From positions 135,878-199,877 of the forward strand of contig NZ_JAHHZF010000009.1 in the NCBI RefSeq assembly GCF_018729455.1: 64,000 nt of DNA. Reading direction: 5' to 3'. Within the stretch, counting starts at the first letter, position 1, and every line of letters begins with the position of its first letter. Origin of the DNA: Prosthecodimorpha staleyi (GTDB lineage Bacteria; Pseudomonadota; Alphaproteobacteria; Rhizobiales; Ancalomicrobiaceae). The notes below the pieces were generated by a model. That model did not search any database, was not told the origin of the DNA, and saw nothing but the letters and a program-made list of their open reading frames with translations. Of this stretch, positions 37,486 through 45,081 are shown in pieces. Both the position numbers and the translations under genes were made by a program.

Positions 37486-38067
37486 GTGCAGTCCGACAAG
37501 GCGCTCATCATCGTCGGCGATGCGTCCGAGACGCTCGACACGCTCTACCCCTATCTCCGTCTGCAGGAGGACGGCTTCCGGCCGGTCGTGGCCGGTCCCG
37601 AAAAGCGGCCCTTCCAGATGGTGCTGCACGAGGTCCGGCCGGGCTGGACGATCACGCGCGAGTGGGAGGGCTACATCATCGAGGCCGATACCGCCTTCCG
37701 CGATGTCGACCCGGCCGACTATGCCGGCATCTTCTTCTCCGGGGGGCGGGCACCCGAATATATCCGCGACGACGAGGATCTGATCCGCATCACCCGGCAT
37801 TTTTTCGAGACCGGCAAGCCGATCGCCAGCGTCTGCCACGGCGTGGAAATCCCCGCGCGGGCGGGCTGTGTGACCGGGCGCCGGATGTCCTGCGTGCGCA
37901 AATGCCGCTTCGACCTCGAGATTTGCGGCGGCATCTTCGTCGACGCGCCGCTGGTCGTCGACGGCAACCTGGTCAGCGGCCGCACCTGGCACGACCACGG
38001 GCCGGTCATGGGCGAATGGATGCGCCAGCTCCGCGCAGCAAGGCACGGGTCTTCCGCTGCCGCATGA
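37486..38067 (+). CDS. DJ-1/PfpI-family protein with extra cysteines
   Basis: A 193-residue protein with the class-I glutamine-amidotransferase-like fold. The nucleophile-elbow cysteine is Cys117 in ASVCHGVEIP, with His118 beside it and Glu91 in GGRAPEYIR as in PfpI-type enzymes. Four more cysteines (128, 136, 140, 147) cluster within 20 residues after the elbow, unusual for the family. The GTG at 37486 has AAGGAG six bases upstream. It ends the iclR-ABC operon and may modify the imported compound; members include proteases, glyoxalases, hydratases and isonitrile hydratases. Confidence 0.82.
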   Translation: MQSDKALIIVGDASETLDTLYPYLRLQEDGFRPVVAGPEKRPFQMVLHEVRPGWTITREWEGYIIEADTAFRDVDPADYAGIFFSGGRAPEYIRDDEDLIRITRHFFETGKPIASVCHGVEIPARAGCVTGRRMSCVRKCRFDLEICGGIFVDAPLVVDGNLVSGRTWHDHGPVMGEWMRQLRAARHGSSAAA

Positions 38068-38151
38068 CCCGGCCGGCGGAGGGGCGCGCAGGCGGGCGCG
38101 CTCCATCGCTTCGATCGGCGCCGGTCCGGCGGAGGCGCAAGCGGGCCGGCG

Positions 38152-38439
38152 TCAGGCTTTCAGGAAGTCGAGCCGGGCGTCCGTGCGCCCGGGCGCGATT
38201 TCGAGGATGGCGGGGCTGACGACGTTCTCGGCGACGAACGGGTCCTCGCCGAGCCGGGCTTCCAAGGCCGGGCGGGTGATGTTGTGGGCGATCACCACCC
38301 CGCCGGCGGCCGGCTGAAGGCTGCCGGTCATCAGGAAGATGCCGTCATCGAAGCCGCGCCGGATCCAGGCATTGTGACCGTCCATATGCCGCGGCGCCGC
38401 GGCCTTGTTGGCGGCGAAGCTCAGTGTGACGACGAACAT
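38152..38439 (-). CDS. YciI-family protein
   Basis: A 95-residue dimeric alpha/beta-barrel (ferredoxin-like) protein. The YciI motif includes RHMDGHNAWIRRGFDDG with a conserved His, followed by FLMTGSLQPAAGGVVI and DPFVAENV. Family members are often fused to or encoded beside regulators, and their catalytic role is mostly unknown. Its start overlaps the 3' end of the TetR gene by 19 bases, so the two are co-transcribed and translationally coupled. Confidence 0.88.
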   Translation of the reverse strand: MFVVTLSFAANKAAAPRHMDGHNAWIRRGFDDGIFLMTGSLQPAAGGVVIAHNITRPALEARLGEDPFVAENVVSPAILEIAPGRTDARLDFLKA

Positions 38440-39107
38440 CGAGCGGTCTCCTCATCGAGATGGGGTGTCGGTTCACGCGCGGGCAGGGGGTGCGGCAGGG
38501 CGTCGAGCCAAGCCTCCAGGGCCTCGACTTCGCGGTCGATGAAGGCCTCGTCGTGCAGCGCCGTCGCCAGAGCGGCGATGCCCTGGCTGCGCATCAGGGC
38601 ATGGAGCGCCAGGGCGTCCGCGTCGGCGCCGTGGCCGAGGGCTGCAAAGCGGTCGGCCAGCCAGGTCCGGAACAGGGTGAAGAGTGCCGCGGCGCCGCCT
38701 TGCGCGGGATGATCGAGCTTGGCCAGTTCGGCGCACAGGGTCCCGACCGGACAGCCGTGCCGCATGATCTTCGCCCGGTTCGCGATCAGCATGCCGATGA
38801 AGCTGCGAATGCCATCCGCCGGGCTCGCTGCGGCCGCCGCCCAGGTGTCGAGCGCGGCCCGCGTGGTGTCGACCCGGCGCGCGATCACGGCCGCGAGGAT
38901 CTCGTCCTTGCTTTTGAAATGATAGTAGAAATTGCCGCGCGACAGCTTCACGGCCGCGGCGATGTCGGCGAACGAAGTCGCCTCGAAACCACGCTCGTAG
39001 AAGAGCCTGTCCGCCGCGGCGGTGATCTGGTCGCGCGTGGTTCCAGCCGTCAAGGTGCCTGATCCCCAGTCCTCGTCCCGCCTGCTGTCGGCCGACGGGA
39101 GCAGCAC
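38421..39107 (-). CDS. TetR/AcrR-family transcriptional regulator
   Basis: A 228-residue repressor as drawn from the GTG at 39107. The DNA-binding helix-turn-helix is in FADIAAAVKLSRGNFYYHFK, and the C-terminal ligand domain includes GCPVGTLCAELAKLDHP. The first 22 residues before TRDQITAAADRL are not conserved, so the true start may be an internal TTG at 39053; neither site has a clear Shine-Dalgarno. A 16-bp near-perfect inverted repeat lies 12 bases upstream of 39107, suiting autorepression. yciI is the co-transcribed target. Confidence 0.87.
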   Translation of the reverse strand: MLLPSADSRRDEDWGSGTLTAGTTRDQITAAADRLFYERGFEATSFADIAAAVKLSRGNFYYHFKSKDEILAAVIARRVDTTRAALDTWAAAAASPADGIRSFIGMLIANRAKIMRHGCPVGTLCAELAKLDHPAQGGAAALFTLFRTWLADRFAALGHGADADALALHALMRSQGIAALATALHDEAFIDREVEALEAWLDALPHPLPAREPTPHLDEETARCSSSH

Positions 39108-39119
39108 GACGCGACGGCT

Positions 39120-39160
39120 TAGGTCAATCGTCCTAGACGTGGATTAGGACAATTGACCTA
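39120..39160. promoter_or_regulatory. Long inverted repeat, probable TetR operator
   Basis: Arms TAGGTCAATCGTCCTA (39120-39135) and TAGGACAATTGACCTA (39145-39160) match in 15 of 16 positions and are separated by nine bases. Each arm holds shorter AGGTCAAT and TAGGAC elements. It stands just ahead of tetR in an AT-richer stretch and would cover the promoter. Confidence 0.75.
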
Positions 39161-39476
39161 GCCCTGTCAAGTTTGCCGTCCATGGATGATGTCCGGTGCC
39201 CCTGTCTGATATTTTAGATTCGCGGGAGTCTTGCCGCGCTCCGGTCGGCGCGTTCGGGAGCAATCCACCCAAGACCGTCGATCTCACGGTGAGATCGGCA
39301 AGGGACGCGCTGCCGGCGGTGTCGATCGCCGGACGCCGGAACCCTGGCCGAAACCGCGGGGCTTTGTTTCGGGTTCGTAAAACGACTTTGGTCGGTCTTT
39401 CCCAGCCTTCTGGGTCTTGCATATTTCATGCAAAGAGTTTGAATCGAAGCCGCGAGATCGGCGATCCGGGTGCAGC
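39161..39476. other. Upstream region of luxR with a 19-bp palindrome
   Basis: No gene seen in these 316 bases. At 39279-39297 lies CGATCTCAC-G-GTGAGATCG, a perfect palindrome with a single central base, about 180 bases before luxR. Further right an AT-richer stretch (39360-39440) probably carries the luxR promoter. No good Shine-Dalgarno precedes luxR. Confidence 0.5.
39279..39297. promoter_or_regulatory. 19-bp palindrome upstream of luxR
   Basis: Perfect 9-bp arms around one G. The size and symmetry fit an operator for a dimeric regulator. It does not resemble the TetR-type repeat at 39120-39160 or the palindrome ahead of luxI, so a different protein probably binds it. Confidence 0.5.
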
Positions 39477-40196
39477 ATGAGTGCGGAACAATATGCGCTC
39501 GACGTAGTTGAGCGATTACGGATAAGCAAGGACTATTCCTCGGTGATCGGGGAGCTTTCCAAGGTCATGTCCGACTTCGGATTCAATTCCGTCGTCGTAA
39601 CCGGGTTGCCTCGACCCGGTGAAATGCTCGACACGCTGCTCCTGTCGGCGAATTGGCCGGAGGCGTGGGGCGAGCGATATTTGGCCAAGAAGTACGATCA
39701 GGTCGATCCGACCGTAAAACGGGTGCGAATGTCTCTGCAACCTTTTCGCTGGAGCGACGTGCGCGAGCAGACATTGAGCGCCGTCGAGAAGAAGATTCTC
39801 GACGAGGCGACCGAGTTTGGCCTGAATGACGGTATTGCGGTACCAATTCACGATCTGAACGGGTTGGAAGCCGGTGTGTCCTTCGGGACCGACCGCCTCC
39901 TGATCGATTCGCGCGCCCAGGCGGCGTTGCATCTGATCAGCATCTACGCCTACGAGTGCCTGCGGCGGCAGGCGCCGGACCGCTCCGGCGGGCAGAAGCC
40001 GATCCATCTCTCGCGCCGGGAACGCGAGTGCATTCAATGGACTGCGGCCGGCAAGACCTCCTGGGAGATCGGCCAGATCATCGGTGTCTCCGAGGCGACC
40101 GTGAACGAATATCTCTATGCGGCGGCGCGTCGACTGAACACGCGGACACGGCCGCAACTGATCGCCCGCTGCATGAGAGAAGGTTTGATCAACTAG
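39477..40196 (+). CDS. LuxR-family quorum-sensing regulator
   Basis: A 239-residue acyl-homoserine-lactone receptor-type regulator. The autoinducer domain (about 1-165) retains the pocket residues of TraR/LuxR in WPEAWGERYLAKKYDQVDPT (Trp, Tyr, Asp-Pro) and FRWSD. The GerE helix-turn-helix is LSRRERECIQWTAAGKTSWE, with TVNEYLYAAARRLNTRTR as the recognition part. The ATG at 39477 is chosen because the upstream in-frame residues are not conserved. It is 76 bases upstream of a luxI homologue on the same strand. Confidence 0.92.
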   Translation: MSAEQYALDVVERLRISKDYSSVIGELSKVMSDFGFNSVVVTGLPRPGEMLDTLLLSANWPEAWGERYLAKKYDQVDPTVKRVRMSLQPFRWSDVREQTLSAVEKKILDEATEFGLNDGIAVPIHDLNGLEAGVSFGTDRLLIDSRAQAALHLISIYAYECLRRQAPDRSGGQKPIHLSRRERECIQWTAAGKTSWEIGQIIGVSEATVNEYLYAAARRLNTRTRPQLIARCMREGLIN

Positions 40197-40244
40197 GCAA
40201 CCCCTGAGGGCTGCGGGATATGCCTGGATAGAGCTCCTGGTCAT

Positions 40245-40266
40245 CCTCCTACCGCAAGGTAGGAGG
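40245..40266 (+). promoter_or_regulatory. GCAA-capped hairpin that contains the luxI Shine-Dalgarno
   Basis: CCTCCTACC-GCAA-GGTAGGAGG: perfect 9-bp arms closed by a GNRA-type tetraloop. AGGAGG at 40261-40266, six bases before the luxI ATG at 40273, lies wholly in the right arm. As RNA it would hide the ribosome-binding site; as DNA it is a 22-bp palindrome that a LuxR-type dimer could bind. Confidence 0.75.
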
Positions 40267-40272
40267 GTGCAG

Positions 40273-40893
40273 ATGAAGGTGCTCACGCTCAAGGGCAAGG
40301 ATGAATGGAAGTATCCTGAACTGTTCGATGAGGCCTTTCGTCTCCGGCACAAGACTTTCGTCGACGAAATGGGCTGGGAAGCCGTCCGCAAGCCGGATGG
40401 CAGAGAAAGAGACCAGTTCGATCACGAAGACGCCGTGCATTTCATGATGCTCGATGGCGGCAAGCTGGCGTCCTACAGCCGCCTGCTGCCGACGACGCGT
40501 CCGCATCTGCTCTCGGACATCTATCCGCACTTGGCGCCGCGCGGCTATCCGAAGGGCGACCATGTCTGGGAATGGACCCGCTGGACGACCGCCTGGCCGT
40601 ATCGCCGCCAGGGGCTTTGGTCCTTCGAGGGCGGGGCGATGCTGCACACGGTCGCCCAGTATGCGATGCAGTCCGGCATTCGCGAACTGTCGCTGCAGGG
40701 CCATCCGACCTGGATCACCCGCTTCCTGCAGGTCGGCTACATGCCGCGTCCGCTCGGCATTCCCGAATCCGTCGACGGCGCACCCGTCGTCGCCTTCGTG
40801 CTGCCGCTGACGCCGTCGCTCCTGCAGAGCCTTGAGGATCGGGTCGCGCAGCGGACCGGCCAGGACAATTTCGCGCTTCTCGGCGCGGTCTGA
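40273..40893 (+). CDS. Acyl-homoserine-lactone synthase, LuxI family
   Basis: A 206-residue autoinducer synthase that makes an AHL (or acyl/aryl variant) from SAM and an acyl carrier. Conserved LuxI residues are present: Arg and Phe in RLRHKTFVDEMGW with its Trp, the two Asp of RDQFDHED, Arg in YSRLLPT, and Glu and Arg in VWEWTRW. The acyl-chain specificity cannot be read from sequence. I use the ATG at 40273, six bases after AGGAGG; a GTG at 40267 is too close to it. A strong terminator follows. Confidence 0.93.
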   Translation: MKVLTLKGKDEWKYPELFDEAFRLRHKTFVDEMGWEAVRKPDGRERDQFDHEDAVHFMMLDGGKLASYSRLLPTTRPHLLSDIYPHLAPRGYPKGDHVWEWTRWTTAWPYRRQGLWSFEGGAMLHTVAQYAMQSGIRELSLQGHPTWITRFLQVGYMPRPLGIPESVDGAPVVAFVLPLTPSLLQSLEDRVAQRTGQDNFALLGAV

Positions 40894-40950
40894 GTTTCAG
40901 CAGCAAGACCCTTTGAGATACCCGGCTTTTCAGTATCCCTAGTCTCGATC

Positions 40951-40984
40951 CAAGGCCGCTTCCCTCCGGGATGCGGCCTTGTTT
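40951..40984 (+). terminator. Intrinsic terminator of luxI
   Basis: Arms CAAGGCCGC (40951-40959) and GCGGCCTTG (40973-40981), 9 bp perfect, with inner TCCC/GGGA pairs in the loop and a short TTT after the stem. It is 58 bases after the luxI stop. Confidence 0.8.
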
Positions 40985-41189
40985 CGGTGCTCCGGCCGGC
41001 CTGCGCGATGCTGGGGCCGCATGCCGCAAGCGCCGGGATCCGGCGCGGCGGCGCATCGAGGACGCAGGCCTTGCCGAATTGCAACACTGCCCGCTTCCCG
41101 GTCGGCAGACCCGAAAACGGCCGCGATTGACGTATCGTAAGCAAATATGTCCCGTTAACCTACCCCTCATATTCGGGGGGAGGTCAGGT

Positions 41190-41426
41190 CTGCGGCTGTC
41201 GCGCTTTGTCGCCGTGGTCGTCTGTTGCCTGATGCTGGCCGTTTCGGGTCTCGGCAGCCGCGCCGCCGGGTCGGGGCCGAGTTTCGGGACCCCGGGTTCC
41301 GCCGCCGCCGAAGCGATCGCTCTGCTCGGCGTCATCTGTCCCATGACGGCGGCATCGCCGACCTGGCGTCGTCCGGCAGGCCGGCCGACCCCGAACGGCG
41401 CGGTTGCGATCATCCCTGCTGTTTGA
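41190..41426 (+). CDS. Possible small exported protein or degenerate gene start
   Basis: About 78 residues if a CTG at 41190 is used; GGGGGGAGG lies just upstream and no ATG or GTG fits. The first 27 residues look like a signal peptide (RLSRFVAVVVCCLMLAVSGL, then GSRAAG). The rest (AAAEAIALLGVICPMTAASP) is not recognised. It may be a decayed start of the TonB-dependent receptor remnant that follows, although the frames differ, or a separate small gene. Low confidence. Confidence 0.25.
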   Translation: MRLSRFVAVVVCCLMLAVSGLGSRAAGSGPSFGTPGSAAAEAIALLGVICPMTAASPTWRRPAGRPTPNGAVAIIPAV

Positions 41427-41440
41427 GTGCGCATTCGCGT

Positions 41441-42502
41441 TTCACGGTCGATCAACCGGCTCTCCGGCCGGTCTCGCCATCCGTTGCGCTTCCCGAACTG
41501 GCGCCGAGCCTGCCGCCGTCGACCTTCGTGGTCTGGAACGGCTTCCTCGGCGAACGCAACACGGAAGTGCCGGCCAATGCCAATCTGGCCGGCAAGTTCG
41601 ATTTCGGGCCGATCCGGAACCGGGTCCTGTTCTCGGCCGACATCAACCGCGTCACCGATGTCGGTCGGCTCGACGGAACGCCGGCGGCCTTCGTCGACTT
41701 CACCAATCCGAGCTTCCCGCCCTATGTGAAGCCGGTCCCGGGACCGTTCACGACCTTCACGGACATCGACAACGTCTATGTCCAGAGCGGTCTGACCGCG
41801 CAATGGCAGGCCAGCCTTTGGGAGCGGGTGCATCTCCTGACCGCGCTGCGCCTCGCCGACGTCGATATCCGCTCACGCGAGCTGACCACCGCATCGAGCT
41901 TCCACACCCAGGAAAGCAAGGTGCTGCCGCGGATCGGCGCGTCGGTCGAACTCGTCAAGGGCGTCTCTGTCTTCGCCGACTACACCGAGGGTCTGCGGGC
42001 CGTGCCGTTCTTCAACGGTCCGACCGCTCCGCGTCCCGAGCAGAGCCGTCAGAGCCAGGCCGGCGTCAAGCTCGATCTGCCCTACGGTTTCAGCGCCGGC
42101 TTCGCGCTGTTCGACCTGCGTCTGACCAACGTGCCGACCGCCAATCCGGCCGTGCCGGGCCAGCAGATCCAATCCGGCGAGCAGTGCTCGCGCGGCTTCG
42201 AGGCCGACATGGTCTGGCAGCCGAACGCGAACTGGTCCGACCTCGGCAGCTATGCCCGCGTCGACGCGCGCTACACCCGCAACACCGTCATCGCGGAGGG
42301 CAATGTCGTGGAGGGCGTTCCGCGGGAGTCCGGCCGGCTGTGGGGCACCTACCGGGTGACGGACGGCCAGTTCGCCGGTCTCTCGGTCGGTGCCGGATTT
42401 CAGGCCCAGAGCCGCGTCGCGATCACCAATGCCAACGACTATTTCGCGCCCGGTTTCGCTACGGTCTCCGTGACGACGGCGGTGAACTATCGTGCCGAGT
42501 GA
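41441..42502 (+). pseudogene. TonB-dependent siderophore receptor, C-terminal remnant
   Basis: About 350 residues of outer-membrane beta-barrel, which is roughly the last half of a family that is normally 650-800 residues. Barrel hallmarks include alternating strands (NLAGKFDFGPIRNRVLFSAD), a siderophore-receptor-like VFADYTEGLRAVPFFNGPTA, LPYGFSAGFALFDLRLTNV, and the closing FAPGFATVSVTTAVNYRAE. The signal peptide, TonB box, plug domain and early strands are missing. The left edge is approximate; the open frame continues upstream into Arg-rich sequence unlike the family. The gene cannot make a functional receptor. Confidence 0.75.
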
Positions 42503-42651
42503 TCGTGACGACCGCGGCAAAGGCTCGTCGACATCCGACGCGGAATTCCAGCCCGGCGGTCGGACATGCCACGTCCGCGCTGCTTCGACGGCCCGACGCG
42601 TCCGGAGTCCGGATCGTCGGCCTGCCTTGACCGATCCGCCGTCCTGTCCGC

Positions 42652-44061
42652 TCAGGCCGGCGCCGACGCGCCGGAAGCGCGTGCGGCACCGAGACCGGCA
42701 AGGGCTCCGTAGGCAAAGGCGGTCAGCAGGCCGTTGCCGGACAGATAGCCGCCGGCATCGGCTCCGGACACGCCGCAAGCCGCGCCGCCGGCGGCGAAAA
42801 GCGTCTCGAACGGTCTTCCGTCCCGGCTGACCACCCGGGCTTGATCGTCGACCACCAGTCCGCCCTGGGTGTGGAACAGCGCGCCGGTGACCTTCACGGC
42901 CGCATAGGGCGGGGCGAGTTGCGGCACGCCGGCGAAGTCGCGACCGAATCGATCCGTCGCACCGGCGGTCTTCAGTGCGTCGATCTCGCCGAGCGTCGCG
43001 GCGAGGGCGGCCTCGGGGACATGGAGCCGGCCCGCCAGCCCGGCGATGCAATCGGCCGTCAGCACGGCGCCGGCGATCTCCGCGGCGCGGAAATCCTCGA
43101 ACTGCCGGGCGATCGCGGCGATGCGGCCGTCGAAGATTGTGAAGGCGATCCCGTCCGGCTCGGCGATGACGGCGGCTGCCGATTCCGAGTAGCCGCGCGC
43201 CTCGTTGGCGAAGCGGACGCCATCCCGGTTCACCTGGACGCCGCCCTCGGTGATCGTCGCCCAGGTGATCAGGATGCCGTGCGGATGGGCGACCGATCCG
43301 TGGCCCTGGTGGCCTGAGAGATGGCGGGTCGCCGCACCGAGCGCCTCGCCCCAAAGCAGTGCGTCGCCGCGATTGCCGGGATGGCCGAAATAGAGCGCAT
43401 CCTTCAGTTCCGGGATATGGGCCGCGACCAGGTCCGGGTTGCCGCCATAGCCGTTGCAGGCGAGCACCAGCGCCCTGCAGCCGATCCGGTCCGTGCTGCC
43501 GTCCGGCCGCACGAGGCCGGCGCCGACGATCCGGTCGCCGTCCCGGTAGAGCGTGGTGGCGGTCGCCTCGGTGACGATGTCGATGCCGGCCGCCTCGGCC
43601 GCGGCGCGCAGCCGGTCCATCAGTTCCGCACCCGACCGGCTCGGCAACCCGTGCATCCGCCGCGCGGAATGGCCCGGATAGGTGAAGTTGTCGATCACCG
43701 AGAAGGGCAGTCCGTGCCGGTCCGCGAGCCATTCGAGGACGCCGCCGACCTCGTCGACCACCCGCGCCACGGCCTGCGGGTCCGGCTCGTCATGGGCCTT
43801 GGCCAGGATATCGGCCGCAAAGGCGGCCTTGCTGTCGGCAATGCCGGCCTCGCGCTGGAAACGCGTCTCCGCCGCGGGAACGAGACCGGCCGACAGCGCC
43901 GTCGAGCCGCGCGCGACCGGATCGCGTTCGACGACCAGCACCGCCGCCCCGGCCTCCTGCGCCTTCAGGGCCGCGATCAGGCCAGCCGCGCCGGCGCCGA
44001 TCACCAGCACGTCGCAGCCGGCCTCGAAGCCCGACCCGTCCACCGCCTCGATCCCCGCCAC
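42652..44061 (-). CDS. FAD-dependent oxidoreductase, TcuA/fumarate-reductase-flavoprotein-like
   Basis: A 469-residue flavoprotein of the FAD_binding_2 family. The dinucleotide-binding motif GAGAAGL is at about residues 22-28 (DVLVIGAGAAGLIAALKAQE). Central capping-domain segments SARRMHGLPSRSGAELMDRL and LITWATITEGGVQVNRDGVR and the C-terminal GGAACGVSGADAGGYLSGNG fit soluble members such as tricarballylate dehydrogenase, fumarate reductases and 3-ketosteroid dehydrogenases. The GTG at 44061 has AGGAGG five bases upstream. It is divergent from the 13-gene island and may oxidise a carboxylate to its unsaturated form. Confidence 0.8.
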   Translation of the reverse strand: MAGIEAVDGSGFEAGCDVLVIGAGAAGLIAALKAQEAGAAVLVVERDPVARGSTALSAGLVPAAETRFQREAGIADSKAAFAADILAKAHDEPDPQAVARVVDEVGGVLEWLADRHGLPFSVIDNFTYPGHSARRMHGLPSRSGAELMDRLRAAAEAAGIDIVTEATATTLYRDGDRIVGAGLVRPDGSTDRIGCRALVLACNGYGGNPDLVAAHIPELKDALYFGHPGNRGDALLWGEALGAATRHLSGHQGHGSVAHPHGILITWATITEGGVQVNRDGVRFANEARGYSESAAAVIAEPDGIAFTIFDGRIAAIARQFEDFRAAEIAGAVLTADCIAGLAGRLHVPEAALAATLGEIDALKTAGATDRFGRDFAGVPQLAPPYAAVKVTGALFHTQGGLVVDDQARVVSRDGRPFETLFAAGGAACGVSGADAGGYLSGNGLLTAFAYGALAGLGAARASGASAPA

Positions 44062-44081
44062 CGCCGCCTCCTGGAATCTTA

Positions 44082-44133
44082 GCCTGTCTGATCTTGACGA
44101 CAGGCAGATGTCCCATTTTTAATACCGACATCT
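44082..44133. promoter_or_regulatory. Two adjoining inverted repeats in the divergent control region
   Basis: Repeat 1 is GCCTGTC-10-GACAGGC (44082-44105). Repeat 2 is AGATGTC-14-GACATCT (44106-44133), immediately adjacent. They lie between the flavoprotein gene and gntR in an AT-richer stretch and are good candidates for GntR-type operators that control both transcripts. Confidence 0.55.
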
Positions 44134-44238
44134 TGAGCGGTCGGGCAAGTCCGGCGGTTCGGTCGGGGCAGGCGGTCCGCCTACCTTCCGTGAATCCGAA
44201 CCCTGACATCCCGACGGCCAGCGGCGGAGGCGCGGCTC

Positions 44239-45081
44239 TTGGACGCCGTCGAATCTTCGAAGACCCATCGGCTCTATCTGCTCCTGAAGGAGCGGATCCA
44301 GACCGGTGTGCTGGCACCCGGCGACCGTCTGCCCGGCGAGCCGAGCCTGGCGGCGACGCACGGCCTGTCGCGCGTCACCGTACGGCGCGCGCTCGACGGC
44401 CTGTCGCGCGACGGCCTGGTCACGCGGCTGCCCGGTGCCGGGACCTTCGTCTCTGAGCCGAACGGGCGTCCGCCCGTCGTTGCCGATCTCGCCAACATGT
44501 TCGCCCATCTGGTCGCCATGGGGCGAGCGACCAAGGTGCGTCTCCTGTCCTTCGCCTATGTGGTGCCGCCGCCGGCCATCGCGGCGGCGCTTGGACTGGG
44601 GCCGGGCGAGCGGACGCAGGCATCGCTGCGCGTGCGCTCCTTCGACGACGTGCCCTTCTCCTATCTGGCCACCCATGTGCCCGAACGAATCGGCGTGACC
44701 TATTCGGAAGGCGATCTCGCCAACCGCCCGCTGCTCGAACTTCTCGAACGCTCCGGCGTCGTCGCCGACCGTGCTGAGCAGACCATCTCGGCGACGCTGG
44801 CCGGCCCGGATGCGGCCGCCGCGCTGGGCGTCGAGATCGGCTCGGCGCTGATCGCGCTGACCCGCGTGGTGCGCGACGGCGAGGGCCGGGGCATCGAACA
44901 TCTTTCCGCGCTCTATCGCCCGGATCAGCACGCCTTCCGGATGGAACTCGTGCGCGCCGGCGACGGCGAGGACCGCCACTGGCGGCCGACTACGCGCGTG
45001 AAGGGACCCGCGGCCCATCCGAACGCCACCGGTTCCGAAGCAAACGAACGCCCGAAGACACGACAGAGGAGAAAGCCATGA
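44239..45081 (+). CDS. GntR-family regulator, HutC/UTRA type
   Basis: A 280-residue regulator from a TTG at 44239, which has GGAGG eight bases upstream. Residues 10-72 form the GntR winged helix (LYLLLKERIQTGVLAPGDRL, ATHGLSRVTVRRALDGLSRD). Residues about 95-235 form the UTRA effector domain. The last 40 residues are basic and not conserved. It heads the 13-gene operon, its stop overlapping the start of the binding-protein gene (ATGA), and probably represses the operon until the substrate appears. Confidence 0.9.
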   Translation: MDAVESSKTHRLYLLLKERIQTGVLAPGDRLPGEPSLAATHGLSRVTVRRALDGLSRDGLVTRLPGAGTFVSEPNGRPPVVADLANMFAHLVAMGRATKVRLLSFAYVVPPPAIAAALGLGPGERTQASLRVRSFDDVPFSYLATHVPERIGVTYSEGDLANRPLLELLERSGVVADRAEQTISATLAGPDAAAALGVEIGSALIALTRVVRDGEGRGIEHLSALYRPDQHAFRMELVRAGDGEDRHWRPTTRVKGPAAHPNATGSEANERPKTRQRRKP

